Shown: one piece after another, positions 52,227-64,000 of the stretch | Layout: every line of letters begins with the position of its first letter | Position numbering within the stretch: the first letter of the stretch is position 1 | Source: Parus major | Lineage: Eukaryota; Chordata; Aves; Passeriformes; Paridae | Direction: 5' to 3' | Assembly (NCBI RefSeq): GCF_001522545.3 | Contig: NC_031774.1 | Location: 20,426,749-20,490,748, forward strand | Length of the DNA stretch: 64,000 nt | The notes under the pieces: model-generated | The model's database searches: none | Told to the model about the DNA's origin: nothing | What the model saw: only the letters and a program-made list of their open reading frames with translations | Position numbers and translations under genes: made by a program

Positions 52227-52846
52227 TGTCATAATTTAACCCCAGCCAGCAGTCAAGTACACTCACTCACTCCCCTACTCCCACTGAGACCAGAAAGAGA
52301 ATAGGAAGGACAAAAGCTGGAAAATTCTTGGGTTGAGAAAACGACAGTTTAATAGGGAAAGCAAAAGCTAGGCCTACACCAAAGCAAAACAAGGAATTAA
52401 TTAATTCACTGCTTCCCATGGACAAGCAGGTGTTCAGGCAGGAGAACTGAACCCCAGCACATGTGTTACTTGAAAGGTAACACCATCATTCCAAACATCC
52501 TCTGCTTCCTCTTTCTTCCCCCCACTACATATTCTGAGCATGATGCCACATGATCTGGAATATCCCTTTGGTCTGGAATATCCCTTTGGTCTGGAATATC
52601 CCTTTGATCACTTTTGGCCACTTTTGGTCCTGGCTGTGTCTCCTCCCAGCCTCCTGTGCACCCCCAGCTCCCTCAGCAGTGTGGCAGCATGGAAAGCAGA
52701 AGAGGCCTTGGCTCTGGGTGAGCTCTGCTCAGCAATTACAAAAACATCTCTGTGTTATCAACCCTGTGCTCAGCACAAATCCAGAACACAGCCCCATACC
52801 AGACAACATGAAAGATGCTAACTCCATTCCAGCTGAAACCAGAACA
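52227..52846 (-). mobile_element. Solo ERVL-type LTR (minus strand) with 5-bp target duplication
   Basis: This 620-bp LTR lies on the minus strand. It begins TGTTCTGGTTTCAGCTGG at 52846 and ends GGGGTTAAATTATGACA at 52227, giving canonical TG...CA ends. The flanks carry TTACC on both sides (52222-52226 and 52847-52851), a 5-bp target-site duplication as expected for ERVL integration. On the minus strand the order is U3 with a GGACCAAAAGTGGCC block, three ATTCC-containing 18-bp units, a promoter block GGCATCATGCTCAG, then an ATTAAA polyadenylation signal (plus strand 52348-52353) and a U5 with CTCAACCCAAGAATTTTCC. No internal retroviral genes flank it, so it arose by LTR-LTR recombination or loss of the interior. 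It is the best-preserved LTR in the window. Confidence 0.93.
52553..52606 (-). repeat. Three tandem 18-bp units in the LTR U3
   Basis: The plus-strand unit GTCTGGAATATCCCTTTG occurs at 52571-52588 and 52589-52606, and with two changes at its start (AT for GT context) at 52553-52570. On the LTR sense strand this places three CAAAGGGATATTCCAGA-type boxes just upstream of the promoter block. That is the usual site of retroviral enhancer duplications; an enhancer function is inference. Confidence 0.9.
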
Positions 52847-52851
52847 TTACC
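52847..52851. repeat. Target-site duplication, right copy (TTACC)
   Basis: Matches 52222-52226 on the other side of the LTR. Confidence 0.8.
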
Positions 52852-54639
52852 ATGTATTATGATACCAAGAGATATTCCTAGTTAAATGACACTTAACATA
52901 TTGTGCCTTTTTTTGATTTTAAGAGCAACTCAATAAGGAATAAGATGTCAAAGACTTACAGGAAACTTGATAAAACTAGAGTTGCTTTGTTTTCTTCCTT
53001 CTTGTTCTCCTTTCTAGAACATCAGTCTTAAATTCCACTTTTCCAATCTGATTTCTATGCACTTAGAGGACCTACTACCAAAATAAGTGGCCTGTGTCCA
53101 ATATTGATCAGCAGTGACAAGACAATGCTAAGTCTGGCACTCATGTGGATATTCCATTATTGATTTGATGATATCCATCAGATCCAAAAAATTAGTTAAA
53201 TATCTCTTTCAAAAATCATATTAGAATATAATACCATTTAAAATATTTTAATACCGTTTGTGGAACGCTAATGTGCAAGTGGAGGAAGCAATTGAAATTA
53301 ATATTATATTGCTTTTGCAACACTAAGAACAGTGGTCAAGCTTGTCTGTCACAGAAAAGACATCCCACTGCTATATCCATAACCTTGGTCAAACAACCTA
53401 CAGAAAAAGCAGTTGCTCTCTTAATTTCTGATTTTTTTAATAAATTATCATAGTCTATGTAAACTCTATTCATTCTATTCCTGATCAGTTTTTCAAAATT
53501 TTCCAATAACTCTAATGTGGGTTTTTTAAACTTAAACAGAAAATAAAGTCAGTAATTTGTTTTACAACATCAATGCTACAACCACTGTCTTCAAATTCTG
53601 TCCCAAATACACACATGTGGCCTAGAGAGATCCATTATTTTGTTATCGTAACTTTGGTCTCCTCTTTCTGTGAGAAAATCCAGTAAACAAATGATTTAGA
53701 AATGGGAATTAATTTAAGAAGCATACATGTCCCAAGACCAACCCACAATGCAGGCTTTTGAAACTGACTAAATGTGTTTGTTTTTTGGCTTTAACAAGAG
53801 CTGCTACACTTGTAATTTCCCAATAATTTCATCTTTAAACATGTTCTGAAAGAGCCAATCAAACAATGGTTTATCCTCAAGGAGAACTGCTGCTCTGCCA
53901 AGAAAATGAAACAAATCAAACCTTACAAAGGCAGGTACATTTTAGAGGGCGCAGAGCAAGGGCAACTGGAACCCTCACATGCAAGCAGAGGTGTGGAAGG
54001 TTGACAGTGCAGAAAAATCCTGAGATTTTATTTAACCAAAAACTAAAGCCATCAGATTCTGTTTGCAAACTGAAAGCATCTTGTTAAAAAAACACGACAC
54101 GTCCAAGGCTTTATGAAAACATTTTCTTGTATTTGCAGTGAGGACAAGTCAAGTTATCTCAGATTACCCTCTGCTGAATGAACCAAGTCATTAAACTGGC
54201 ATTTGCATTGAAAGGCTTTTCACAGGGTTTTCTGTCAGGCCTTTCAAACAGGGATGAAATGAATGAGGGCCAGCTTACAAATGACGCATTGTTGAATGTA
54301 TGTGGGAGCAAACAGCCACCATTGTGAGTGCAGGTGGGAAAGAAAAATGAATAGACAAGGAAGCTCATGGAGACGAAGACTCTCATAATTGATGGGCTAT
54401 GTGCATGTCTTTAATGAAGCTTACCCAATAAAAGATAGATTTTCCCCTTATCCTCCTCTTTAACAATTAATTATCCTGAAAAATATACAATGGTCAAATA
54501 TCTCAGATTATAAGAGCTTTTCTTTCATCATTATACTACTAATTTAGATCTAGAAATATCTTCTTAAAAGTATCTCACAGCATCTAAATATTTCAAAACT
54601 CAAATCAATCTCTTACAGAAATACCCTTATGGCCTTTTA

Positions 54640-54661
54640 TTCAGATGAGGAAACTGAGGCA
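54640..54661 (+). mobile_element. Short MIR/CORE-SINE-like match
   Basis: The 20-base run CAGATGAGGAAACTGAGGCA, preceded by CCTTTTATT, matches the conserved segment of MIR-type tRNA-derived SINEs ('ttttacagatgaggaaactgaggcacag'). Similarity fades quickly on both sides. It is either a very old SINE relic or a chance match. The length favours a relic. Confidence 0.5.
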
Positions 54662-57600
54662 TATTACCAACAGGATGCAAGAATGACAACTTAAAATGAA
54701 GCACATTTTAACTCCAATACTTTAGCTAAGGAATTAAACATCAGCTCTCATTTTATCCTTTCTCAAGTAGGATGCAACCACATGCCCTAATGCCAAATGT
54801 TTATACAAACAAGAACAAAACCAGAAGCACAGATGCTTCAATATACTGCATAGAAAATATTATCTTCCTGTCACAACCTTTTTCTCTGTAAATAGGCTCA
54901 AATAGTCTTCTGCCATATTTTTCACAGCTGCTTCATTAGTTTTCTCTCCTGTTGCCTGGTGGCAGCTTTCATCCACGTTTTCTCACTGAAAAGACACTTC
55001 AAGTCTTATTTGAAAAGATTTCTCTGCTATTCTGTTGTCTTCCCCCAGCTTTTATTTTACAGTAGAACATGCTTAGGCAGTGTTTTTGCACTGTAATTTC
55101 TGGATCATCTACCATTACAGTCTCTAAACGTTTAATTTTGCAAGTTGTTTGTATTTGCAGGGGAAATGCTTAATTCTACTAATTTTCAACTCACAAATTG
55201 TATCTTGGTTTCCTAAGAATATCATTACCTTCACTTGAATCTTGAAAACTGCTTATTTTACTCCACATCACCAGAGATCTTAACCACTGTATAGTTTTTC
55301 TCCAGGTTAATAAGAGAAAACAGTGTGGGGCCAGGTACAGGTTCCCAAGGGACTTAGCAGAAATACATCTGTAGCACCGAGACACCTGAGCATCTGTCAT
55401 CAGAGAACCAAACATGTTTACAACATCAACATGTGTACACAAGACATCCTGCAAGGAGAAATAAACACTTTACTAAACTTTTACTTCCAACAGAAGAATC
55501 CACTGATCCTTGAACTCAAAGGTCTAACCCAAAACTGAAGTCAAGAAGAGAGCACAGGGTGTGAATCCCAACCTCACCCCGCTAAGGTCTCCAAAATGCC
55601 AAGATTCAGGCACAGCTCTGCATACCTTGCACAACTCTTAACTTTGTGTTAATTATGAATCTCATTTGCTGCATCATGCATTCCAGAGAGATTATTCAAG
55701 TCTCATCTGGGACTAGTGAGTGAGTATCAGAATTTGAACTGAAAAGGTTCTAACTTAAAGTAATATCAGATACACTTGTAATTTAATTAAAAGTGAAAAA
55801 GCTACCCTGATTATGCTTTTTAAAAATTATTTTACTGATTAGAAATAATTACATTACTTTTTACACATAAAATACAGGTCTTATGTTGAACATTCATCCA
55901 TTCTTTGTTCTTTTAAATTACTGATACAACACTATCAACCTTCTGGAATTTCCCTAATGTTCCAAGATTTAGGCTATTCCAATGTTACAGATGACTTGTC
56001 CAGATAAGTTTTAAAATATGTGCCAGAAATTCAATACAAATATCCTGATGGAAATCAAAGATTAAAAATATTCCTCTTCAAAAAGGTCTACTAGCAAAAT
56101 GGAAAAGAATTCAGTCAGTTGTATAAATTAGTACTTTCCTGAAGCAAAAATAAGGCATAAATAAGGCATTTTATCCTTCCCGAATTATTAGTAATACCAC
56201 TGGTTCTATGTTATTAGATTTATAATTTCTTATATTTTCTTTTTTCTCCAAGACATACATGCTTGTTTGTAAAAATATTAAATGTATTCTATTAATATAA
56301 TACACATATTTTAAACACAATTTTTATACATCATTCTTTTGTCTATTACCTGAGGAACCTCACTGTGTCATTTTATGCTTCCATTTGTAGTTACTAAAGA
56401 AAAGTAGAAGTGATTTAAGATTAATTTTATATTTTTAAAGTTTCATTTTCTCTACAAACTTTGTTTTGACCCATGAATCATGTTTTTTTAAGATCATAAG
56501 CATAAACATTCTGAAAACACTTCCCAAGCATCAGTTAGTCTTCTCTCCAAATCCCCTCTCCTAGTTCAGGAATCTCATCTGTTTTCAGCTGTACCTAGCT
56601 GCATTGAGCATCTGGCATGATTTCTATTGGTTTGGAGCTTCCTTTTTGCCCATAAGTCAAAATCCTATTACAACATACACTTTTTAGTTCTGTCATGCTT
56701 TATTCCGTCTGATTTACGTGCACTATAAAACACTTTACATTGTGTGTAAGGGTTTTGAACATGGAATTTGAAGTCCATGCAAGTGCTAAAGGTGTTTGAG
56801 CTGGGAGGGCAGGAGACACCACGCACCACTGGCAATGTTACATCTCTAACATATGACATGGAAGTTGAAACCATCGGTGCTAAAGCATTTTCTGTTCATC
56901 AGTTTATACACAGCAAGGAACTGAACAGTCCATTTTCTTGAGTGATTCAGCAACTCTATAATACAAAATAACCACGTTTATTTTATGTTGTGAATATACA
57001 AGTATTCTAGATCACTTGCTCCTACTTACCAGGAATTTGGAAAGAAGTAACATCATTTTACATGACTGCAACTTCATTTCTTTTTCACCTACTTAGTCTT
57101 TCTTAATGAGGTCATAAATATTGGGTTTTTTTCACATTTCAAATCCAGGGACTGAAATAGCCATATTTTAGTTACCACTTACTCAAGATTAAATTTAGAA
57201 ATGAGCAATTCCAATTAATCTTAAAAATAGGAAGAAGAATAATTGGGCTCCTAATGTTGTAGCAGTTACATGATTTCTTTTCATATTCTGGCAGGCTGGT
57301 GATTGTCTTTCTTCTTTTTGACTCTGCGCTCTAGCCCAGTCCATACATCCTCAGCACTGCAGTTATGATTTTAGAGAGGTTCTGATGTATCTAGAAGACT
57401 CATTTTTTTTAACACAATTTCTCTCTATGCTTGGCAGAAATCACAAGTTGTACAGCACCATTCTCCCACAAAAGAGGAACCAAAATACATTAGCACCCTG
57501 TGTGCACCTGCTTTCTCAGTGATTCACATCAAGTGTCATCCTCTATTCATTGAGCAGAAAAGAGATCCAGAATATTTGGGACAATTTTCATGTTTCCTCT

Positions 57601-57843
57601 GGGCTCTACTGAGTGATCCATTTGTCTATAAATGTTGGGGGCAGGAGGCTGTTGAGTTTTTTGAGGGTTATTTAGCTTTTTACCACTGTTCATTAAAACT
57701 CACCTACAATCTCACAGGCAATCTGTTCTCTGAGAAAGCTGTGCTTCACATCCATCAGAAAAATTTCTCCTATCACCACTCTCTTGGAAAAGACTTCTTC
57801 TGTTTACTTAAATATAAAAATTCAAGTGAGGATTATGTGTTTT

Positions 57844-57875
57844 CTGGGCATATATCCTGGGCATATATATATATA
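57844..57875. repeat. Tandem duplication with AT tail
   Basis: CTGGGCATATAT occurs at 57844-57855 and 57857-57868, the second running into an (AT)n tract to 57875. Confidence 0.85.
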
Positions 57876-58056
57876 GCATGATAGATCTGAAAGTAGAAAC
57901 CTATATACAACACCTCTGTACAGTACATCAATTATTAGAGTAGCTTCTATTCCTGGAAAATAAATAAATAAAAAAACCAAAACCTGCCACCACTTCCCAC
58001 CTTCCCCACAAAACAAGAAATATTGCACAAATTGCAAACAGAAGCCATGCCCTAGA

Positions 58057-58080
58057 TTTATGTTACGGTTTATGTTGCGG
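58057..58080. repeat. Two adjacent 12-bp units
   Basis: TTTATGTTACGG (58057-58068) is followed directly by TTTATGTTGCGG (58069-58080), with one substitution. Both contain a CpG, unusual in this CpG-poor window. Confidence 0.9.
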
Positions 58081-61000
58081 TACTAAGCACAAGCCTGCAT
58101 CCAAACAAGCCTCTCAGACCTTCCAAACATCCTTCAACCTGCTTCCCTGCAAATCCTGTTGGCTAGCTACATTCACCCAGAAGCTACACTCAAAAACAGC
58201 CACTTCAGTACACCTAGCTTCAGCCAACACTACTGGCACCAAGACATAAACAATACTGTTTTGTCTGTGCTCTTCAAGGTCAGTAAGTCTTCAGCAAGGT
58301 CCAGCTTCAAAGAGTGAATGTTTAACACTTTGGAACTAGATGCAATTTTTAATAACAAATCAGTATCTGAAAAAAATTAGCTGGGAAAAAATAATTAACT
58401 TCGTTTTCATGAAAACACATCAGAACTTCGAAGCTCTTCAGTTTCAAGCTCATAAATATCCCTGTTTTGCTTGCCATTGAAATATTATGCATTTTAGATA
58501 GACATGACTCACAGATTTTATTATGCTCCCTCAGATCATGTGCACACACATCCCCTTCATCTGTAACCTCTGTGGTCAGGAATTCACTATGAATTATTTG
58601 TTTGATACTACATCTTAAATGAAAAGTGTTATTTCATTACTATGCACAGTCCAGATTGTTTTAAAAAAAATCTTTAAATTTTTAATATGCATATCATAAG
58701 ATCTCTAATGTATGCCTCCCACCTCAGAATCACAGGGAGCAGCTCAGAAAAAGAGAGATTGAATTACTAAATGAAATGTTGAGCACTCTTGTCAGATTAA
58801 CAAGCAGCTAAACTAAACTGTGAAGTTCTAACAACACACGAGTATGGAGCTCCTCTTCAACACAAGTTAACAAGAAGTATATGGAAGTGACACTCAGGAA
58901 ACCATAAACTTGACAGTAGGTGACAAAAAATAGAAAGGACTTTGTTACCAAGTCTGCCATCTGTTTTTATAGCTTCCTATGTCATTTACATAAGAAGTAG
59001 AAAAGACATTTAAATCAGAACTTCATTAAATTGCATGTTAGTGATGCACCAGGCACTCATCGTATTGGTGATAGCAGTGACTCACTGGGATGAAGTACTT
59101 GGCATTAGGTGAGGGTAGAAAGGCAGTAGCTGGACATCAACAGCTCTTTGTCAGTCCTAGGACCAGAAGTTATTGCCTCCTCCTAGGTGTACATCTCCTA
59201 CAAAGCCTGCATCTCAAAAATAAAACAGAGATGAGATGCAAGTTGTCTTTAAAAATGGGTTCATGACTACCTTATATCAACATATCATATATTCAGTAGG
59301 TTGGTACTTAGCTGCAAGATAAACATTAACAATGCAGAGACATGTAAGTTCAGTTTGCTAGAAATTAATCCAGTACTGGATTAGCAAATATTTGATTATT
59401 TTGTGCAGCTACATAAACTAAAAAAACAAACATCACCACCCTACACAACAGAACATACACAAAAAAGCAACACTAGAATCAGGTAGAAGCAAAGGAAAAA
59501 GCAGGCCTGCCTTTCAGCTGCATGTCAGTCTTAGCTCAACAGTGCAAGCATTGTAGTTCATTGCTTTAAGCTGACATAAAACCTGTCAAGTAGCAATCAA
59601 CCCATTGCTTCTACCCTACCAATTCCAGTGCATCTTTCAGATGCTGGAACAAATCCATCTGAGAGTTAACCAAGCAAAACAAAACGTTTTACGTGCCACG
59701 TCTGTTCCCTGATCTCGTTCAGTGAGTGGACACACAGATTCCCCTTACTTGCAGGCTGAGTGGCTCACAAGGATACATTAATTTTCCACTCACTTATTCT
59801 CCATCCATTTTTTTTTTACCATGTGAACACAAGAAGAACCTCAGACAGCACTGAAGAACTCTAGCACCAAGCCATCCTGGTGGCTCTTGTGGGGAGACAC
59901 TACCTTGAGTTTGCCATAAATACAGCACAATAATTTGAAAAGAAAACTAAATAAAACCATAAAAAACCCCACCATAATATCAACAAAAAATAAGAGCATT
60001 TATTTTACGACCTTCCTTCCTGAATATTTTGAATATATTTGTCTTTTGAATGGGATGTTTCCAGTGTAATAAACACTATGGTTCATTATCATTTCCATGA
60101 TCCCAACCCCATAATTAACCTCAGTTACATTTCCACTATACATGATTGATCATTGTTTTTAGTAAAGAAGCCTGCTGTTATTCAGGATAATATAAAGCTA
60201 CCTTAGTAACTGAAAAACAGTAATGTCTCTGTATAAAATTTTTACATCACATTTATGTAATTTGTTTCAAACATTCTTTCAGAATTTGCCCTTGTCAGTA
60301 CACAAAATGAGATAAGGATCGTTCCACCTAATGTAACAAGGCACTTCAGAAGATGAAAACAAAGCCACACACCAGTAAATTTACATGGAAGCACAGAGTA
60401 AGCTGAGTTCTTCTAAACATTGTCACCATTATTGTCTACTTAGACTTTAGAGAAAAGGATCCAGCCCTTTGTTTTGTATTTTTTTTTCTATTCTGAACCA
60501 AAGAAACACATTCATAAGATCATGCAACATGATTCTTTACAACTGACAAACTTCAAAACAGTTTAATAGCAAAAGTAATAATTAAATAAAAAACATATTT
60601 TATAAAATAGGAGGTATTTGCTCTGAATTTTGCCTTGAATTCCTATTTTTCTGTGATTAAATGCAGCTGATTCTCTAAGTTCTTCAGCTTAAATTCACTA
60701 CCACAAGTACACCACTTGATATCACTGGGACCAATCAATTGCAAATTCAGTCACAGCAATTTTGTGGAGAATGAAGTTATCTGCAACATTACACTGTTAT
60801 GCTACAAGTGGCAAGTTTCTTACTGATGGAAATGGCCACTTCACTAGCACTCTCATAGAACAGTAGTGCTGAGGCTTATTTGCATGTACTAAGAGACAGC
60901 AAAGCAGTCATTGGTTTTTGACCTGCTTAGGTTCGTAAGTTTTCTTTATATTTAAACACAGAGCTTAAGCTGAGCAATTTGTCACACATTCTGAAATACC

Positions 61001-64000
61001 AAAACATCAGCATTATGCTCTGACTATTCCTTTTCTGCTTAAATTACTGTATTTAAAAGAGCAGTTCCCTGTTCTAAGAAAGATGTAGATTAGAATAATT
61101 TAGCAGTTCTCTGTGATTCTTTGCAGCATTTACTCTTGAATAAGCAGAAGAGGCAATGTACAGAAGGACCTGGAAATTACTACATTACAACACTTTCACT
61201 GAGTAGAAGAGAAAGTAAATTCATCACATGGGGTCATCTGCCTCATTAGCACTACAGTTTTACTGGGTTTATTCCATCTGGAGTACAGCAATTCCTGGTC
61301 CTTTCCTATTCTGCAGCGTATTACCAATGTCTATATTATGTTGTCAGACATATGCAGGTGGCTGTCATTGGCATCAGTAGACACAAGCTTTCATCCAAGG
61401 GAAACACTGATTTTGATGAACAGCAAATAAACTGGATTCTTTGTTCTTAATTTAGCAGACAGGTGTGGCTTTCATCAGCATTCAGTAAGACCTACCTTGC
61501 AAAATATAAGCAGGATAGATTTCATAAAAAGAACACATACAAGTTTGTGCTTCATTTATGTACTGGAACAAGCAGAAAAGCAAAGCAATCACCAGAACTG
61601 CTGCTTCCAGCTACAGTGAGATTCTCAGTTGATGCAAACTGCAGTAAGTCCAGCTAAGTCAAAACAATTATTTGCTCAATGCAGCAACAGAAGCTTACTG
61701 CAGCTGTTATTATGACCATTTATAATGTTCTCTTAAGTTGGTTAATAGTACTTTCAAAAAATATTTGAAGTAAATTAAAGAAATGTGTTTGTTTTTTGGG
61801 GGTTTTTTTTGTATCTTACACTGCCATTGACAAAAATTCAGATCCACCAGCATGGCTGAGAAAGAAAGATGAGTCAAGATAAAAAATAGTATATCAGAAC
61901 TTGCAGATCTGTAAGTACACAGCTGTGGGGTAGACAGGTGAGTTAGGGTAAATGACCTAGTAGAACCTGAAGTTACTGCTGCCTTTTAGACATCAGTCTT
62001 TGATCTGAAAGCACTTTTACATTAACTTTTTTGAATCCCTCCAAAGTATCTACCAAAAAAGGCTTCCTCTATCTCTCCAATTACTGTGTCACAGAGACAC
62101 AGCCTGGACACAGAACACAGCCTGACACACAGAAAAATTCCATAAAAGCTCTCAACACTAGACCAGAATGTGACTTGCCCATCTACTGCAGCAGGATAGG
62201 ACAGGCACTGGACTACAGAAGAGCACTGCCCTCTGGGCAGGAGATATTAAGCAGGTTGTCAAGGTGGGAGGTACATTATAGCAAAGACTTTGTAAAAGAA
62301 TATTAATCTAGATTTGGAACATTTGCCATCGTTAAGTGCTTGAGAGGAACTCAATTTGCCAATATGAATTTTGCCCTGGAAAATCTAATCTGCAAGAAGC
62401 ACACAAATTCCATCTCTTCTTCACTTCCAAGGGTGGAGAATTGCATTTCTTAACAGCAGAAGACCAGACTTCAGTGTCACTTCTGTATTACAACTGCAAC
62501 TGCACAAGGATTTGTAAATATGGGGCTTAAATACAGCTTAAAAAACAAAAACAGAAACAAGAACTTGCCCTTTTTATGTGCTGTTCAAGTTATTTACTAA
62601 ATCTTGCTTAAGCTCTCATGGAGATAACACTCAAGACTTGCAAAGCGTAAACTGAAAATCTGACTAGTCTGCTTATATTTTGCATATCAAAAGTCAGTAA
62701 TCTCACTCAAATTTCATACATATCTACACACATACAGTGTGGCATCACAACACGCTCAGATTATAGCAAGGCCGTGAAATCCATTGCACGCAGCAACCTT
62801 GTCAGTGTGCAGATCCCAAGGATTATTTATGACTGCAGAGGCCAAGAGCAGAAGGAGATAAAGTGGACTGTTTAATCAGGTCAAAAGCAACAGACTTCAT
62901 TCAATTACACAGATACACACAACCACCCATTCCACTCCCTACACCTTGCTTATTCTTTTTGATGAAATCATATTCTGGGACAATACAGTATGTTCACTTC
63001 ATGATACAAGCACCTTTTTTTTACTAGATATTTTACTTTTTAGAAGTTGGGCTAATCTTTATGAATTTTCCAATAACTCAGCAGTTGCATTACAGAAGAT
63101 GCCTGTATCCAGCATGCCTCAAAACAAAACAGAACCCCACCAAACCATATCCTTCACCCAACGCTCCCATCCAACTCTTGCTGGCACAAGATGTACTCAG
63201 AAGTCATGGGCAGATGCACTTCATTGCTATATCATGGACTGCAGAAGATAACCTATTGCTAATTCCTTCACTAGGCCATGATGACAACAACAGGATCCAC
63301 CTAGATTTCCAGAATGAAATTCAGGGAATTTCTCTTCTTCACAACTGAAACATCAGTACTTTGTTATTTGGGGTTTTTTTTAGTTTTCTCTTCTCCTACA
63401 GGTAAATTTTGTGCACAAAAAAATGGTAATAGGAACACAGGTTCAGCTAAGAATAGACCATAATAAAGGCAAAGACCATAGAATATAACATTAAGCTCTT
63501 CACAGTTCTTTTAACATATCCAAAAAACACAATTGGATATTCCAGCCTTGGCTAGATTTGGCATTTTATTGCCACAGTGTACTCCCAGCATGAAGTCTCT
63601 CCATGCAAATTTCCCCTTCCTCATACTTCCATTATCCTTATTTTTGGTACTCCCTAACAGTAGACCCAGTTCTGGCCATCCCAGCTCTCGTATACAAAGG
63701 TTTTAAATGCAAAACTCAGCATGTACCTGATACCTGCTTTGTTATCTGCACTCCATTCTTAATAGTGGTTGCAAGAAAATGTTGATATGAATCCAGATGA
63801 AAAGTGATGCATACCATTTTCCCTTCCCACTTCCACAAACTATTCCCCATTTTCTCAAGGAAAATGAGGGAAGGCTACAATAACAGCCTATAGAATTAAA
63901 ACACAGTTTATACATTGGTACCACCATCACAAGAAAGCAGATTTCTCAGTGGTTTGTTGAAAGAGTAAAATGATAAATTTACTGAAAACTTAGCATTGCA

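Larger units (their letters stand above)
52852..64000. other. Long non-coding stretch to the window end
   Basis: About 11 kb without a supported gene. It contains a MIR/CORE-SINE-like match at 54640-54661, an intermediate-complexity segment at about 54130-54420 that could be a conserved non-coding element, small tandem duplications at 57844-57875 and 58057-58080, and simple T- or A-rich tracts (for example 59810-59817 and 61788-61813). The open frames are at most 120 codons and lack domains. Confidence 0.5.

Noticed and set aside
53866..54087. 73-codon basic open frame as a small gene
   Set aside because: No domain, no supporting signals and ordinary codon content. It is within the length expected by chance.

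Overview
The window is vertebrate nuclear DNA, almost certainly from a bird. The evidence is a set of CR1 LINE fragments ending in the avian-type ATTCTATGAT tail, and four solitary endogenous-retrovirus LTRs of types common in birds (a passerine is possible but unproven). The DNA is AT-rich and CpG-poor. It has no operons, ribosome binding sites, CRISPR arrays, rRNA or recognisable tRNA genes.

I found no protein-coding gene I can support. The open frames are short (the longest is 194 codons), have no recognisable domains, and many lie inside or antisense to repeats. The window reads as an intergenic gene desert or the interior of a very large intron.

Layout. 1-2040: plain AT-rich DNA with a 13-bp-arm hairpin. 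2044-2200: CR1 3' tail. 2435-2483: TAG microsatellite. 3034-3629: ERV LTR, plus strand. 3630-10365: repeat-poor DNA with A-rich tracts. 10366-10932: a second ERV LTR, plus strand. 11156-11222: CR1 tail, minus strand. 16263-17169: a third and larger ERV LTR, plus strand, with internal 45-bp repeats. 27712-28182: CR1 fragment, minus strand. 29650-30090: an isolated GC- and CpG-rich patch. 32787-32910 and 33543-33667: a near-identical inverted duplication with a further short inverted match at 34798-34819. 43957-44006: CR1 tail. 49555-50211: CR1 with reverse-transcriptase remnants and a large internal deletion. 52227-52846: a well-bounded solo LTR on the minus strand with a 5-bp target duplication. 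54640-54661: a short MIR/CORE-SINE-like match.

I do not see a new multi-gene system. The most unusual items are the inverted duplication around 32.8-34.8 kb, which looks like templated rearrangement, the CpG-rich patch near 29.8 kb, and the triplicated 18-bp unit in the U3 of the 52.5-kb LTR. Repeat-family calls come from recognising the sequence, not from a database search, so family subnames are not given.
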